Assembly: GCF_000764655.1 (NCBI RefSeq)
Contig: NZ_JRGL01000119.1
Coordinates: 1-64,000, forward strand
DNA: 64,000 bases
Source: Aeromonas aquatica
Lineage (GTDB): Bacteria; Pseudomonadota; Gammaproteobacteria; Enterobacterales; Aeromonadaceae
Reading direction: 5' to 3'
Below the pieces are notes generated by a model. That model was given only the letters and a program-made list of their open reading frames with translations. It made no database searches and was not told where the DNA came from. Below, one piece after another: positions 46,696 through 56,262 of this stretch (position 1 is its first letter; each line of letters begins with the position of its first letter). The position numbers and the translations under genes are program-made.

Positions 46696-47337
46696 TTAGC
46701 TCTCTGGATAGACTTTTTCTTTGTACTCGCACAAGTCTTCGATGATACAGGAGCCGCAGCGCGGTTTGCGAGCCAGACAGGTGTAGCGCCCATGCAGGAT
46801 CAGCCAGTGGTGCACATCCAGCTTGAACTCGGCGGGCACCACCTTGAGGAGTTTTTCTTCCACCTGATCCACGTTCTTGCCCACCGCGAAGCCGGTGCGG
46901 TTGGAGACGCGAAAGATGTGGGTGTCGACGGCGATGGTGGGCCAGCCGAAGGCGGTGTTGAGCACCACGTTGGCGGTCTTGCGGCCGACCCCGGGCAGGG
47001 CTTCCAGCGCCTCGCGGTCCTCCGGCACTTCACCGCCGTGGCGCTCCAGCAGGATGGCGCAGGTCTTGATGACGTTCTCGGCCTTGGTGTTGAACAGGCC
47101 AATGGTCTTGATGTACTGCTTCACCCCGTCCACCCCGAGCGCCAGCATGGCGGCCGGGGTATTGGCCACCGGATAGAGCAGGGCGGTGGCCTTGTTGACG
47201 CTGACATCGGTGGCCTGGGCCGACAGCAAGACGGCGATCAAGAGCTCGAACGGCGAGTTGAAGTTGAGCTCGGTGGTGGGATGCGGGTTGTTGTCCCGCA
47301 GCCGCTCCAGAATTTGTCTGCGTTTTTGGTTATTCAT
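46696..47337 (-). CDS. nth: Endonuclease III (DNA glycosylase/AP lyase)
   Basis: A 213-residue base-excision repair enzyme that removes oxidised pyrimidines. The helix-hairpin-helix LPGVGRKTANVVLN carries the catalytic Lys, AVDTHIFRVSNR the catalytic Asp, and the C-terminal CLARKPRCGSCIIEDLC holds the four Cys ligands of the [4Fe-4S] cluster with the normal spacing. It starts 21 bp after rsxE, the same arrangement as in E. coli, so it is probably transcribed with the rsx operon. Confidence 0.98.
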   Translation of the reverse strand: MNNQKRRQILERLRDNNPHPTTELNFNSPFELLIAVLLSAQATDVSVNKATALLYPVANTPAAMLALGVDGVKQYIKTIGLFNTKAENVIKTCAILLERHGGEVPEDREALEALPGVGRKTANVVLNTAFGWPTIAVDTHIFRVSNRTGFAVGKNVDQVEEKLLKVVPAEFKLDVHHWLILHGRYTCLARKPRCGSCIIEDLCEYKEKVYPES

Positions 47338-47358
47338 CGAGTCTCGAGTCTGGTTCTT

Positions 47359-48117
47359 TTAAAGCTGAGTCGCGCGGGCTCCGGGGGCCGGCACGGCGCA
47401 GTGGGCCTTGTCGGCGGCCTGCTTGCGACCCATGCGATCGTTGATGGCATTCTTGGCGGCGATGAGCAGCCCAAGCCCGATGAAGCCACCGGGCGGCAGG
47501 ATGGCGATCAACAGGCTGGCATCGGCGTGGAACAGCTCGATGCGCAGGGACTTGGCCCAGTCTCCCAGCAGCAGATCGGCGCCGTCGAACAGGGTACCCA
47601 TGCCGATGATCTCCCGCAGGCCCCCCAGTACCAGCAGCACCAGGGTGAAGCCCAGCCCCATCATGAAGCCGTCGACGGCCGCCAGCAGAGGCGGGTTCTT
47701 GGAGGCATAAGCCTCGGCCCGACCGATGATGATGCAGTTGGTGACGATCAGCGCGATGAAGATGCCGAGGGACTGATAGAGGCCATAGGTGTAGGCGTTC
47801 ATCAACAGCTGCACGCTGGTCACCAGGGCGGCGATGATCATCACGTAGATCGGGATGCGAATATCCTTGGGCGCCAGGTTGCGCACCAGGGAGATGGCGA
47901 GGTTGGAGCTCACCAGCACCACCATGGTCGCCAGCCCAAGCCCGAGGGCGTTGGTGAAGGTGGAGGAGACCGCCAGGGTCGGGCAGAGCCCCAGCACCTG
48001 CACCAGGGAGGGGTTGTTCTTCCACAGCCCCTGCAGCATCAGCTCCTTGAGCTCTTCGCGGCGACCATTGCCTTCGTTGGCGAGGCTCTGGCCGTCAATC
48101 ACATCAATCTGTTCCAT
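47359..48117 (-). CDS. rsxE: Electron transport complex subunit RsxE/RnfE
   Basis: A 252-residue membrane subunit with about six helices, paralogous to RsxA. Conserved [20 protein letters not shown] opens the membrane domain and [15 protein letters not shown] lies mid-protein. The Cys in LGLCPTLAV and the one in VTNCIIIG are equivalent to the pair that holds an intramembrane iron-sulfur centre with RsxA. The hydrophilic N-terminus is longer than usual by about 20 residues. Last rsx gene before nth. Confidence 0.96.
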   Translation of the reverse strand: MEQIDVIDGQSLANEGNGRREELKELMLQGLWKNNPSLVQVLGLCPTLAVSSTFTNALGLGLATMVVLVSSNLAISLVRNLAPKDIRIPIYVMIIAALVTSVQLLMNAYTYGLYQSLGIFIALIVTNCIIIGRAEAYASKNPPLLAAVDGFMMGLGFTLVLLVLGGLREIIGMGTLFDGADLLLGDWAKSLRIELFHADASLLIAILPPGGFIGLGLLIAAKNAINDRMGRKQAADKAHCAVPAPGARATQL

Positions 48118-48192
48118 CTGTTGGCTCCGCTGTTCTCGAGTAGCCCGTGCCGGCCATCAATCTGTTCTGTTTCAGTGTATGAGCCGCCATGG

Positions 48193-48825
48193 TCAGGGCG
48201 CGGCGTCACAGGGGGGGGCATCACGCAGCAACTCCGGGTGCTGTTGTTGCAACAGCAGCAGGTTTTTCACTGCCTTGACCACGGCGCGAGGAGTGATGGT
48301 GGCGCCGGTGAAGGCGTCGAATTCGCCCCCATCCTTCTTCACCGCCCAGCTGGCGCCGTTGTCGGCATTGAGCACCCGACCCATGAAGCTGTCGATCCAG
48401 TTGGATTTTTTCAGCTCTATCTTGTCCCCAAGGCCCGGGGTTTCCTTGTGGGTCAGCACCCGTACCGCGCTGACCGCCCCTTTGGCATCGGTACCGACCA
48501 CCATGCGAATGGCCCCACTGTAGCCGTCGGGGGCGATGGTTTCCAGTGCATAGCCGGTCGGCACGCCGTTCAGGGTGGCGCTATAGAGCGGCATGCCCTG
48601 ATCACTGCCCAGGAACTCGCGGCTGGTGACAAGCCGGCAACTGGCCACCAGATCGTTGTCGTAGCTGCCCTCCGGCAACAGGGCTTCGAGGGTGCGCAGC
48701 TTTTCCAGCTGTTGCTGGTGGGCGATCCTGCCTTCGGTCAGTTCGTTGGTCAGCACCACTATGGCGGTGCAGCCCAGGGCGAACAGGGCCAGGGTCACGC
48801 CGTTCTTGCGCATGCTGTTTAACAT
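48193..48825 (-). CDS. rsxG: Electron transport complex flavoprotein RsxG/RnfG
   Basis: A 210-residue periplasmic FMN protein with one N-terminal anchor (GVTLALFALGCTAIVVL). The covalent flavin motif is FTGATITPRAV with the FMN-binding Thr at about residue 173. The ATG at 48825 (MLNSMRKNG) is chosen because the longer frame overlaps rsxD. It carries electrons between RsxD and the rest of the complex, which in E. coli keeps SoxR reduced and in other bacteria couples ferredoxin/NADH to ion pumping. Confidence 0.96.
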   Translation of the reverse strand: MLNSMRKNGVTLALFALGCTAIVVLTNELTEGRIAHQQQLEKLRTLEALLPEGSYDNDLVASCRLVTSREFLGSDQGMPLYSATLNGVPTGYALETIAPDGYSGAIRMVVGTDAKGAVSAVRVLTHKETPGLGDKIELKKSNWIDSFMGRVLNADNGASWAVKKDGGEFDAFTGATITPRAVVKAVKNLLLLQQQHPELLRDAPPCDAAP

Positions 48826-48859
48826 GGGAGGATTCCTGAGAGTGAGGTGCGAGCGGCGA

Positions 48860-49912
48860 TCATTTGCGACGATCCCCATAGACCTTGGGACGGGTCAGGC
48901 TGTCTATGAGCGGTACACACAAGTTGGCCAGCAACACCGCGAAGGCGAAGGCATCCGGGTAGCCACCGAAGCGGCGGATGAGGTAGACCAGCACGCCGAT
49001 CAACACCCCGTACACCAGGCGGCCGCGGGGAGTGGTGCTGGCGCTCACCGGATCGGTGGCGATGAAGAAGGCTCCCAGCATAGTGGCGCCGCTGAACAGG
49101 TGCAGCATGGGGGTGGCGGTGGAGTCCGGCGTGGCCAGATAGCCCAGCAAGGCCGAGAGCAGCAGGGCCCCCAGCACCGCCACCGGAATGCGCCAGTGGA
49201 TCACTTTTTGCTGCAACAGGAAGAGGCCGCCCAGCAGATAGCCGAGGTTGACCCAGCTCCAGCCTATCCCGCCCCATCCTTCGAACACCTTGTGAGTCAT
49301 CACCTCGCTCGCGGTGAGCCCCTGGGTCAGCCCCGTCTTCAGGGTGTCGAGCGGCGTCGCCATGGTGAGGCCATCCACCCCCTGCTTGAGTTGCAGCATG
49401 CTGTAACCGTCGAGGCTGAAACCGGTGAAGATCACCGACAGCGCATCCCCAAAGCCGATGTCATAGGCGGCGATGCTGGACGGCGGCAGCCAGCTGGTCA
49501 TCTGCACCGGGAAGGAGACCAGCAGCAGCACATAGGCCACCATGGCCGGGTTGAACAGGTTCTGCCCCAGCCCGCCGTAGAGCTGCTTGGCGATGATGAT
49601 GGCAAAGGACGTGCCCAGCACCAGCATCCACCAGGGCAGCAAGGGTGGCAGGGAGAGACCGATCAGCACGGCGGTGAGGGCCGCACTGCCATCTTGCAGG
49701 GCCGGCTTGACCGGACGATTGCGCAGACGGAGCACCAGCGCCTCGCAGCCCAGCGCCGTCACCAGCGCCAGCAGGACCTGGATGAGGGTACCCCAGCCGA
49801 AGAACCAGGTCTGGGCCAACAGGCCCGGCAGGCAGGCCAGGATCACTAGCAACATCAGGGTCTGGGTCTGTTTGCGGTTATGGGCAAAGGGCGCCATCGC
49901 GATATTGAACAT
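48860..49912 (-). CDS. rsxD: Electron transport complex subunit RsxD/RnfD
   Basis: A 350-residue membrane subunit with about nine to ten helices. [13 protein letters not shown] near residue 186 matches the site where RnfD binds FMN covalently through Thr, and [15 protein letters not shown] is the conserved late loop. It lies 3 bp after rsxC and 34 bp before rsxG. Length is as expected for the family. Confidence 0.96.
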   Translation of the reverse strand: MFNIAMAPFAHNRKQTQTLMLLVILACLPGLLAQTWFFGWGTLIQVLLALVTALGCEALVLRLRNRPVKPALQDGSAALTAVLIGLSLPPLLPWWMLVLGTSFAIIIAKQLYGGLGQNLFNPAMVAYVLLLVSFPVQMTSWLPPSSIAAYDIGFGDALSVIFTGFSLDGYSMLQLKQGVDGLTMATPLDTLKTGLTQGLTASEVMTHKVFEGWGGIGWSWVNLGYLLGGLFLLQQKVIHWRIPVAVLGALLLSALLGYLATPDSTATPMLHLFSGATMLGAFFIATDPVSASTTPRGRLVYGVLIGVLVYLIRRFGGYPDAFAFAVLLANLCVPLIDSLTRPKVYGDRRK

Positions 49913-49915
49913 GGA

Positions 49916-52150
49916 TCAGTGGCTCTTGTCTGAAAGTGGATCTGACTCGCGCTGGTCGAGTTTGGCTGCTTCGGCGGCCGCCTTCTTGGCCTTGGCACGG
50001 GCGATGGCGGCGGCGATGGCCGCCTTCTTGGGATCGGTGTCGCCGGCAGGCGAGGGTTCGCTCACCACGGGTGCCTCGACATCGGTCTCTGTGCCTGCAA
50101 GGGAGGCATCAGCCTGAGCGGCCTTCTTGGCCTTGGCACGGGCGATGGCGGCGGCGATGGCCGCCTTCTTGGGATCGGTGTCGCCGGCAGCTGAGGGCTC
50201 ACTAACCGAGGGGGTCTGATCGTCGGTGATCTGTCCGCTCGCCGCTTCCACCGGCACCGCCACCTCAGCCGCCAAGGCCTTCTTGGCTTTGGCACGGGCG
50301 ATGGCGGCGGCAATGGCCGCCTTCTTGGGATCGGTGTCGCCGGCAGCTGAGGGCTCACTCACCACGGACGCCTCGCCATCGGCATTGCCTTCATCGGTGG
50401 CCTGCGCCGCCTTCTTGGCCTTGGCGCGGGCCAAGGCAGCGGCGATGGCGGCCTTCTTGAGATCTACCTCGCCAGTCGCAGTCTCTGCCACGACCGTCTC
50501 TGCGGCCGGGGCATCGGCCGCCTTGGCGGCGCGGCGGGCCAGAGCCTCCTGCTTGCGCGCCTCGCGGGCGGCGGCCATGGCGGCGTTATCGGGCTGCGCA
50601 GCGGTGCCGCTGGTCGTTGCCTCCTGCTTGGCCTTGAGACGGGCCAGGGCGGCGGCCACCGGATCTTCGCCACCGACGGCGGTCATGGCCTGACGGCGCT
50701 GGGCGGCAGCCTCGGCGTGGCGAGCCTCGCGCGCGGCTTTATCGCGCTCGAAGCGGGCCTGTTTGGCCTCGAAACGCTGCTTGGCGCGCTCGGCCTTTTC
50801 GTGCTCGGCTCGGGCCTCGCGGATATCGTCCTTGGCGACCTTGTAGTACTGCACCAAGGGGATAGTGCTCGGGCAGACCCAGGCACAGGCGCCGCACTCG
50901 ATGCAGTCAAAGAGGTTGAGCTTCTCGGTCTTCTCGTAGTCCTTGGCGCGGCTGTACCAGTACAGCTCCTGGGGCAACAGCTTGACCGGACAGACGTCGG
51001 AGCAGGCACTGCAACGGATGCAAGACTGCTCGGGGCCGGGAGCGGGCAGCTCGGCTCTGGTGGGGGAGAGCAGGCAGTTGGTGGCCTTGACCACGGGTAC
51101 CATGGCGTGGGGCAGGGTGAAGCCCATCATGGGGCCCCCCATGATGACCCGCTGATCCGCCTCCGGTTGCAGTTCGAAGCGTTGCAGCAACCAGCGTACC
51201 GGCGTGCCGAGCCGCACCCAGGCGTTGCCCGGTTGCTTGAAGGCGTCACCGGTGAGGGTGACGATGCGCTCGATCAAGGGCTCGCCGTCGATGATGGCGC
51301 GCTTGATGGCAAACACGGTGGCGACGTTGAGCACCATGATGCCCATGTCCACCGCCCGGCCACCCTTGGGGACCTGACGACCGGTGAGCAGCTCTATGGT
51401 CTGCTTGGCGCCACCCGAGGGGTACTTGGTCGGCACCGACTTGACCAACACGTCCTCATCGGTGGCGTGACGGATCAGCGCATCTATGGCGGCCGGCTTG
51501 TTGTCTTCCACCCCGACGAGGGTGAGCTTCGGCTTGAGCAGGTGCTTGAGCACCCGGATGCCGTCCATGATCTCGTCCGCGTACTCCTGCATCAGCCGGT
51601 CATCGGTGGTGATGTAGGGTTCGCACTCCAGGCCGTTGACGATCAGGATTTCGGTGAGCTGGCCGCGGCCGTCGAGCTTGCTGTGGGTCGGGAACACGGC
51701 GCCGCCCAGGCCCGCGATGCCGGCTTGCTGGATGCGCTCGAGCAGATCGCCCCGCTCCAGATTCCAGTAATCGGGTCTGGCGTCGCGCGGCCCCCAGGCA
51801 TCCTCGCCGTCCGGGGTGAGCAAGACGCAGAGATCCTCGAGGCCTGAGGGGTGCGCCACCGTATGTTGCTCGATGGCGGTGATGGTGCCCGAGGTGGAGG
51901 CATGGACCGGCACTATGCGGCCCTTGTCATAACGGGTCAGGGGTTGGCCCTTCTTGACCTTGTCTCCGACCTGCACCAGCAGATCGCCGGCAGGGCCCGC
52001 GTGCTGGCGCACCGGGATGATGAACTGGGGCGGCAGACCCGCGTCCACCACCGGGGTCAGGCTGGACTGATCTTTGTTCTCTGGGGGGTGAATGCCGCCG
52101 TGAAAATCCCAGAGAGTGCCGGCTTTGATGCGTTCTAGCAGATGCTGCAT
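49916..52150 (-). CDS. rsxC: Electron transport complex subunit RsxC/RnfC with Ala/Lys-rich repeats
   Basis: A 744-residue peripheral subunit that is the NADH/ferredoxin-facing part of the complex. It has the N-terminal barrel-sandwich domain, the NADH/FMN-binding region (IAGLGGAVFPTHSKLDGRGQ) and two [4Fe-4S] motifs, CIRCSACSDVCPVKL and CIECGACAWVCPSTI. The C-terminal ~250 residues are low-complexity, with at least four copies of DPKKAAIAAAIARAKAKKA or close variants. The ATG at 52150 (MQHLLERIKAGTLW) is the family start; the open frame upstream overlaps rsxB. The Ala/Lys tail is known in enteric RsxC and is of unclear role. Confidence 0.96.
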   Translation of the reverse strand: MQHLLERIKAGTLWDFHGGIHPPENKDQSSLTPVVDAGLPPQFIIPVRQHAGPAGDLLVQVGDKVKKGQPLTRYDKGRIVPVHASTSGTITAIEQHTVAHPSGLEDLCVLLTPDGEDAWGPRDARPDYWNLERGDLLERIQQAGIAGLGGAVFPTHSKLDGRGQLTEILIVNGLECEPYITTDDRLMQEYADEIMDGIRVLKHLLKPKLTLVGVEDNKPAAIDALIRHATDEDVLVKSVPTKYPSGGAKQTIELLTGRQVPKGGRAVDMGIMVLNVATVFAIKRAIIDGEPLIERIVTLTGDAFKQPGNAWVRLGTPVRWLLQRFELQPEADQRVIMGGPMMGFTLPHAMVPVVKATNCLLSPTRAELPAPGPEQSCIRCSACSDVCPVKLLPQELYWYSRAKDYEKTEKLNLFDCIECGACAWVCPSTIPLVQYYKVAKDDIREARAEHEKAERAKQRFEAKQARFERDKAAREARHAEAAAQRRQAMTAVGGEDPVAAALARLKAKQEATTSGTAAQPDNAAMAAAREARKQEALARRAAKAADAPAAETVVAETATGEVDLKKAAIAAALARAKAKKAAQATDEGNADGEASVVSEPSAAGDTDPKKAAIAAAIARAKAKKALAAEVAVPVEAASGQITDDQTPSVSEPSAAGDTDPKKAAIAAAIARAKAKKAAQADASLAGTETDVEAPVVSEPSPAGDTDPKKAAIAAAIARAKAKKAAAEAAKLDQRESDPLSDKSH
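49970..50470. repeat. Degenerate tandem repeats inside rsxC
   Basis: A block of about 70 bp recurs with starts near 49981, 50122, 50278 and 50410 (intervals 141, 156 and 132 bp). The first three copies are almost identical at DNA level, the fourth more diverged. In protein terms each encodes DPKKAAIAAAIARAKAKKA. Slippage or recombination could change the copy number without breaking the frame. Confidence 0.85.
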
Positions 52151-52164
52151 GGTTACTCCGCTGT

Positions 52165-52731
52165 TTATTCCACTATCTTGACCGGAATGGCGACCTTGGC
52201 CAGATCCCATTTCCAGTTGTCGACCGTGGTCGGCACCGGGATCATCTCGATACAGTCGGTCGGGCAGGGATCGACACAGAGATCGCAACCCGTGCACTCG
52301 TCTTTGATCACGGTGTGCATCGCCTTGGTGGCGCCGAGGATGGCATCGACCGGGCAGGCCTGGATGCACTTGGTGCAACCGATGCACATGTCTTCGTGAA
52401 TGAAGGCCACCTTCTTGACGGGCACGGCCGCCGCGTCACCGCCACCGAGCGGTTGGGGTTCGACCCCCATCAGGTCGGCTATCTTGCGCATGGTGGCATC
52501 GCCACCGGGCACACACTTGTTGATCTGATCGCCGTTGGCGAGTGCCTCGGCGTAAGGCTTGCAACCCGGGTAGCCGCACTGGCCGCACTGGGTCTGGGGC
52601 AGCAGGGCATCGAGCTGATCGACGATGGGATCGGCTTCCACATGAAACTTGACGGCGGCAAAGCCGAGGATGATGCCGAAGGCCAGGGCCAGCAGAGCCA
52701 GCACCAGGATGGCAAAGAAGATGTGAGTCAT
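52165..52731 (-). CDS. rsxB: Electron transport complex subunit RsxB/RnfB
   Basis: A 188-residue iron-sulfur protein with one N-terminal membrane helix. The Fer4-like domain has [15 protein letters not shown] plus a downstream Cys (NKCVPGG), and two ferredoxin-type clusters follow ([12 protein letters not shown] and [12 protein letters not shown]). It passes electrons from RsxC to the membrane part. It starts 4 bp after rsxA ends. All cluster ligands are intact. Confidence 0.97.
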   Translation of the reverse strand: MTHIFFAILVLALLALAFGIILGFAAVKFHVEADPIVDQLDALLPQTQCGQCGYPGCKPYAEALANGDQINKCVPGGDATMRKIADLMGVEPQPLGGGDAAAVPVKKVAFIHEDMCIGCTKCIQACPVDAILGATKAMHTVIKDECTGCDLCVDPCPTDCIEMIPVPTTVDNWKWDLAKVAIPVKIVE

Positions 52732-52735
52732 AGCG

Positions 52736-53317
52736 CTATATCTTGATGAGGCCGGTAAAGCCCATGAAGGCCAGCGACATCAGGCCGGCGGTGACCATGG
52801 CGATGGAGACGCCGCGAAAGGGCGTGGGCACATCAGCGGCCACCAGACGCTCGCGCATGGCGGCGAACAGGATCAGCACCAGCGAGAAGCCGCACGCAGC
52901 TCCGAAGCCATAGATGATGCTCTGGATGAAGTTGTGATGCTCGTTGATGCTGAGCAGCGCCACGCCGAGCACGGCGCAGTTGGTGGTGATGAGCGGCAGG
53001 AAGATGCCGAGCAGGCGATAGAGGGTCGGGCTGCTCTTGCGGATCACCATCTCGGTGAACTGCACCACCACGGCGATCACCAGAATAAAGCCGAGGGTAC
53101 GCAAGTAGGCGATATTCAGCGGGATCAGGATATAGTGCTCCATCAGATAGGAGCAGGCGCTGGCCAGCGTCATTACGAAGGTGGTGGCCAGCCCCATGCC
53201 GATGGCGGTTTCCAGCTTGCCTGAGACCCCCATGAAGGGGCAGAGGCCGAGAAACTTCACCAGCACGAAGTTGTTGATCAGCACGGTGCTGATCAGTAAA
53301 AGCAGGTACTCAGTCAT
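52736..53317 (-). CDS. rsxA: Electron transport complex subunit RsxA/RnfA
   Basis: A 193-residue membrane subunit with six helices and the conserved start [20 protein letters not shown]. Cys in [12 protein letters not shown] and [12 protein letters not shown] correspond to the intramembrane iron-sulfur site shared with RsxE. It is the first gene of rsxABCDGE-nth and has a recognisable sigma-70 promoter upstream. Confidence 0.97.
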   Translation of the reverse strand: MTEYLLLLISTVLINNFVLVKFLGLCPFMGVSGKLETAIGMGLATTFVMTLASACSYLMEHYILIPLNIAYLRTLGFILVIAVVVQFTEMVIRKSSPTLYRLLGIFLPLITTNCAVLGVALLSINEHHNFIQSIIYGFGAACGFSLVLILFAAMRERLVAADVPTPFRGVSIAMVTAGLMSLAFMGFTGLIKI

Positions 53318-53350
53318 TGACGATGGGTTATCCGGTGTGGAGGCGGCCGT

Positions 53351-53379
53351 ATTATCTGATGTTAGGTGCCTTTAGACAA
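53351..53379 (-). promoter_or_regulatory. Sigma-70 promoter of the rsx operon
   Basis: On the minus strand TTGTCT, a 17-bp spacer and GATAAT form a good promoter about 34 bp before the rsxA start. Confidence 0.65.
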
Positions 53380-53428
53380 CCGCAAGGCTGCATGGTTATT
53401 ATTCAAATGCCCAATTCATGGAGGAGTT

Positions 53429-54324
53429 GTGCGCCCCTTACCCATTTTTACCCTGACCCTGGCCATGTTGCTCTGGTCCAGTTCCTTTATCGCCCTCAAG
53501 CATGTGCTGGACGTCTGGTCCTTCGGCCAGGTGCTCTTTATGCGGATGGGGGTGGCCTCTGGCTGTTGGCTCCTGTGCTACCGCCAGCTTGGCAAGTTCA
53601 GCTATCGAAAGGGGGACTGGCGCTGGCTGGCCCTGATGGGGGCGCTGGAGCCCTGCCTCTACTTCCTGCTGGAGGTGAACGCCCTGCGCTACACCAGCGC
53701 CGGCCAGGCGGGCATGGTCTGTGCCCTGTTGCCCCTGATGGTGGCCCTGGTGGCCTTCGTGCTGCTCAAAGAGCGGGTGAGCCGCCGTCAGCTGCTCGGC
53801 TTTGCCATCGCCATCTTCGGCATCGCCCTGCTGGGATTGGGTGGCGGGGCAGATGAATTCGCTCCCAACGCCCTGCTTGGCAACAGTCTGGAGATGGGGG
53901 CCATGCTCTGCGCAGCGACATATTCGGTGGTGTTCAAGAAGCTCTCCAGCCGCTACGGCGTCATGACCCTGACCGCCCTGCAGGCCTTCGTCGGCACTCT
54001 CTTCTTTGCCCCCTTCGCCTTCAGCGCCCCTGGCCAAGTGCCTGGAGCTGGCAGGATATGGCGGTGATCGTCTTCCTCGGCGCCTTCGTGACTCTGGGGG
54101 CCTACCTGCTCTACAACTGGTCGGTGACCCAGGTGAAGGTGACCCTGGCGGCCGCCTACGTGAATCTCATCCCGGTGTTTACCCTGCTGCTTGCCTACCT
54201 GTTGCTGGGGGAGACCCTGAACAGCCTGCAGTGGCTCGCCTGCGCCGCGGTGCTGGCCGGGATCGGGGTGGGCCAGCTACCGACGAGACGCCGCAGGGAG
54301 CGAGCCGCCGCCACCGAGAGTTGA
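53429..54324 (+). pseudogene. EamA/DMT-family transporter, frameshifted
   Basis: A drug/metabolite transporter of the EamA family split by a one-base frameshift. The first part (GTG at 53429, with AGGAG upstream) encodes an EamA repeat from RPLPIFTLTLAMLLWSSSF and falls out of frame at a run of four Cs (54027-54030), ending at 54067. The second part continues in another frame with FLGAFVTLGAYLLYNWSV to LAGIGVGQLP. Adding one C restores a continuous protein of about 298 residues, the usual family length, reading SAPWPSAWSWQDMAV across the join. It could be a true decay, a contingency tract or a sequencing error. Confidence 0.82.
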
Positions 54325-54384
54325 CTCCCCGCTTATCGGCTACCCTCTGGACAGAGGGTATCCCGGCCATGAAGGAGCCAAGTG

Positions 54385-54582
54385 ATGAACGACATGATGT
54401 TACTGGCAAGGGCGCAGACGCTGCTGACCCACCAGCCTTTCACCCTGAGCGATGCCCGGGCGCTGGAGGCGCTGGAAGAAGAGGCCGTGGGGGAGGAGGG
54501 GCTGCGCATCGCCGAGTTATGGGAGTCGGCCCTGAGTCTGGCCGATGAGGATGCCAGACGTTATCTGATGGGGGAGGATTGA
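54385..54582 (+). CDS. Small acidic hypothetical protein
   Basis: A 65-residue, Glu/Ala/Leu-rich, probably helical protein with no signal peptide or cysteine. AAGGAG lies seven bases before the ATG at 54385, and a perfect bidirectional terminator follows at 54616, which supports a real gene. It may be cotranscribed with the broken EamA gene 60 bp upstream. I do not recognise a family and give no function. Confidence 0.65.
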   Translation: MNDMMLLARAQTLLTHQPFTLSDARALEALEEEAVGEEGLRIAELWESALSLADEDARRYLMGED

Positions 54583-54615
54583 GCGCGCGGCGCCTCTTTG
54601 GTCATCCTGATTGCC

Positions 54616-54650
54616 AACGAAAACACGGGGACAAGCCCCGTGTTTTCGTT
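54616..54650. terminator. Perfect bidirectional terminator
   Basis: AACGAAAACACGGGG and CCCCGTGTTTTCGTT form a 15-base perfect stem around ACAAG; the A- and T-rich parts lie within the stem, so it can end transcripts from both convergent genes. Confidence 0.9.
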
Positions 54651-54667
54651 GCTGGTATGGCTGTTTG

Positions 54668-55966
54668 TCAGATGGACAGACTCTTGACGGTATCGGACAC
54701 CGAGTTGGCGTCTTCGATGATCTCCTCGATGACGCCGGAGATGATGTTGGCCTGATCCTGCCCCGCCATTGCCTTGTCGGAGACGATGGAGACGGTCTGG
54801 GTGATCTGGGAGGTGATGCTGGAGTTGTGCTTGATGACGGAGACTATCTCGCTGGTGGAGGTCGAGGTTCTGGCGGCAAGCTGCCTCACCTCGTCTGCTA
54901 CCACCGCAAAGCCCCGCCCTTGCTCCCCGGCCCTGGCCGCCTCGATGGCGGCATTGAGCGCCAGCAGGTTGGTCTGATCCGCGATGCCACTGATGGTGGA
55001 GATGATGGACTCGATGCTTTTGGATTGCTGGTTGAGCTGATCGATCTGCTTGCTGACCTCGTTGACCGAGGTGTTGATGTGGCGAGAGGTATCCAGCACC
55101 TTGTCGATGACCTCGCGCCCCTTGGCCGCACTGGCGACGGTTTCGCTGGCGATGGCGCAGGCCTTCTGGGCCGCCTCCCGGGTGGAGATGGACTTCTCGA
55201 CCCGCTCTGTGATGTCGCTCGCCAGCTTGATGATTTTGACTACCTTGCCTTCGTGATTGAAGATGGGGTTGTAGGTCGCCTCCAGCCAGATCTTCTCGCC
55301 ACGATGGCCGAGGCGCATGAAGAGCCCGGACTTGATGTCACCGGAACCCAGGTCGCGCCAGAAGTTCGGGTTTTTCTGATAAAACTCGGGATCGCAGAAC
55401 TGGCGGTGGTGCTTGCCGACCACCTCCTCCAGCCGGTAGCCGAAGCAGCGCAGGAAATTCTGGTTGGCGGTGATGACGGTGCCATCCGGCTGGAAGTCGA
55501 TCACCGCCAGGGACTTGTCCAGCGCCGCCAGCAGGGCCTGGGTGCGTTCCAGAGAGGATTGCTGCTGGGTCACGTCGGAGGCGACCTTGGCCACCTTGGC
55601 CACCTTGCCATCGATCATGATGGGGAAATACGTCGCCTCCAGCCAGATGGGCTTGCCCGACTTCGACTGACGGATGAAGCGACCGTTGCGAGAGGTGCCG
55701 CCGCGCAGATCCTGCCACAGATTCTCATAGTCGTGGGTCTTGACGTCTTCGGGGAAGCAGAGCGCGCTGTGGTGCTTGCCGATCACCTCCTCCCGCTGGA
55801 AGCCCACTATGTTGAGGAACAGGTCGTTGACGAAGGTGACCATGCCCGCCGGGGTGAACAGGATGAAGGGCACCCGGGACTGGATGGCCTGCTCGAAGGC
55901 ACTCAATGCCACTACCTTGGCTGCCTGCTCACTCGCTTCCTTGCTGGTCGTATTTTTCCAGAACAT
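54668..55966 (-). CDS. Soluble chemoreceptor with two PAS domains (BdlA/Aer-like)
   Basis: A 432-residue methyl-accepting protein without membrane segments. Two PAS domains (about 25-140 and 150-265) share [26 protein letters not shown] and the C-terminal PAC-type motif IWLEATY.P. The signalling domain follows with [20 protein letters not shown] and [14 protein letters not shown]. The ATG at 55966 has GGAGG upstream; a longer frame to 56092 lacks a ribosome site. The arrangement matches BdlA-type receptors that sense redox or energy state and affect biofilm dispersal, but the cofactor (heme or FAD) cannot be told from sequence. Confidence 0.92.
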   Translation of the reverse strand: MFWKNTTSKEASEQAAKVVALSAFEQAIQSRVPFILFTPAGMVTFVNDLFLNIVGFQREEVIGKHHSALCFPEDVKTHDYENLWQDLRGGTSRNGRFIRQSKSGKPIWLEATYFPIMIDGKVAKVAKVASDVTQQQSSLERTQALLAALDKSLAVIDFQPDGTVITANQNFLRCFGYRLEEVVGKHHRQFCDPEFYQKNPNFWRDLGSGDIKSGLFMRLGHRGEKIWLEATYNPIFNHEGKVVKIIKLASDITERVEKSISTREAAQKACAIASETVASAAKGREVIDKVLDTSRHINTSVNEVSKQIDQLNQQSKSIESIISTISGIADQTNLLALNAAIEAARAGEQGRGFAVVADEVRQLAARTSTSTSEIVSVIKHNSSITSQITQTVSIVSDKAMAGQDQANIISGVIEEIIEDANSVSDTVKSLSI

Positions 55967-56262
55967 AACGGCGCTCCTCCATGAGACCTTGAATGACATG
56001 CTCAATCTTATCTGAGTGATTTGACAATAGCGTTGGTGTTCTATGAACCTTAATCGACTCCGGGTTAACTTTTGGTATTTTTTAATTATCAATGCCGATT
56101 AATTTAGGGCGCTATCGCCCGTCACCGGGGTAAAGCAGATTTGATCGGATACGAGTGCCAGTGGCATACCCTCATGATACTGGCATGAATGAGTGCCCAC
56201 AGGCACTGCTTATAAACAGCCCATCCGGGGGGCGTAGAAAGAATAGTTGTTCGTATGAGGCC
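55967..56262. other. Intergenic region with two hairpins
   Basis: About 300 bp between two leftward genes, AT-rich on the left. TGCCAGT/ACTGGCA arms (56156-56185) and AGTGCC-CACA-GGCACT (56192-56207) lie just after the AraC-type gene. Neither is followed by a T-run, so they are not clear terminators. The left part presumably holds the chemoreceptor promoter, which I cannot place. Confidence 0.45.

Noticed and set aside
46792-48822. A 676-codon rightward open frame across nth, rsxE and rsxG.
   Set aside because: It spans three well-supported genes on the other strand and has shadow-like His/Gln/Gly-rich composition.
49970-50470. Regular repeats that might suggest a CRISPR array.
   Set aside because: The repeats are in frame within rsxC, encode Ala/Lys-rich protein and have unequal, coding spacers.
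53366-53428. The upstream GTG at 53366 as the start of the EamA-family gene.
   Set aside because: It overlaps the rsx promoter and lacks a ribosome site; the GTG at 53429 has AGGAG and matches the family N-terminus.
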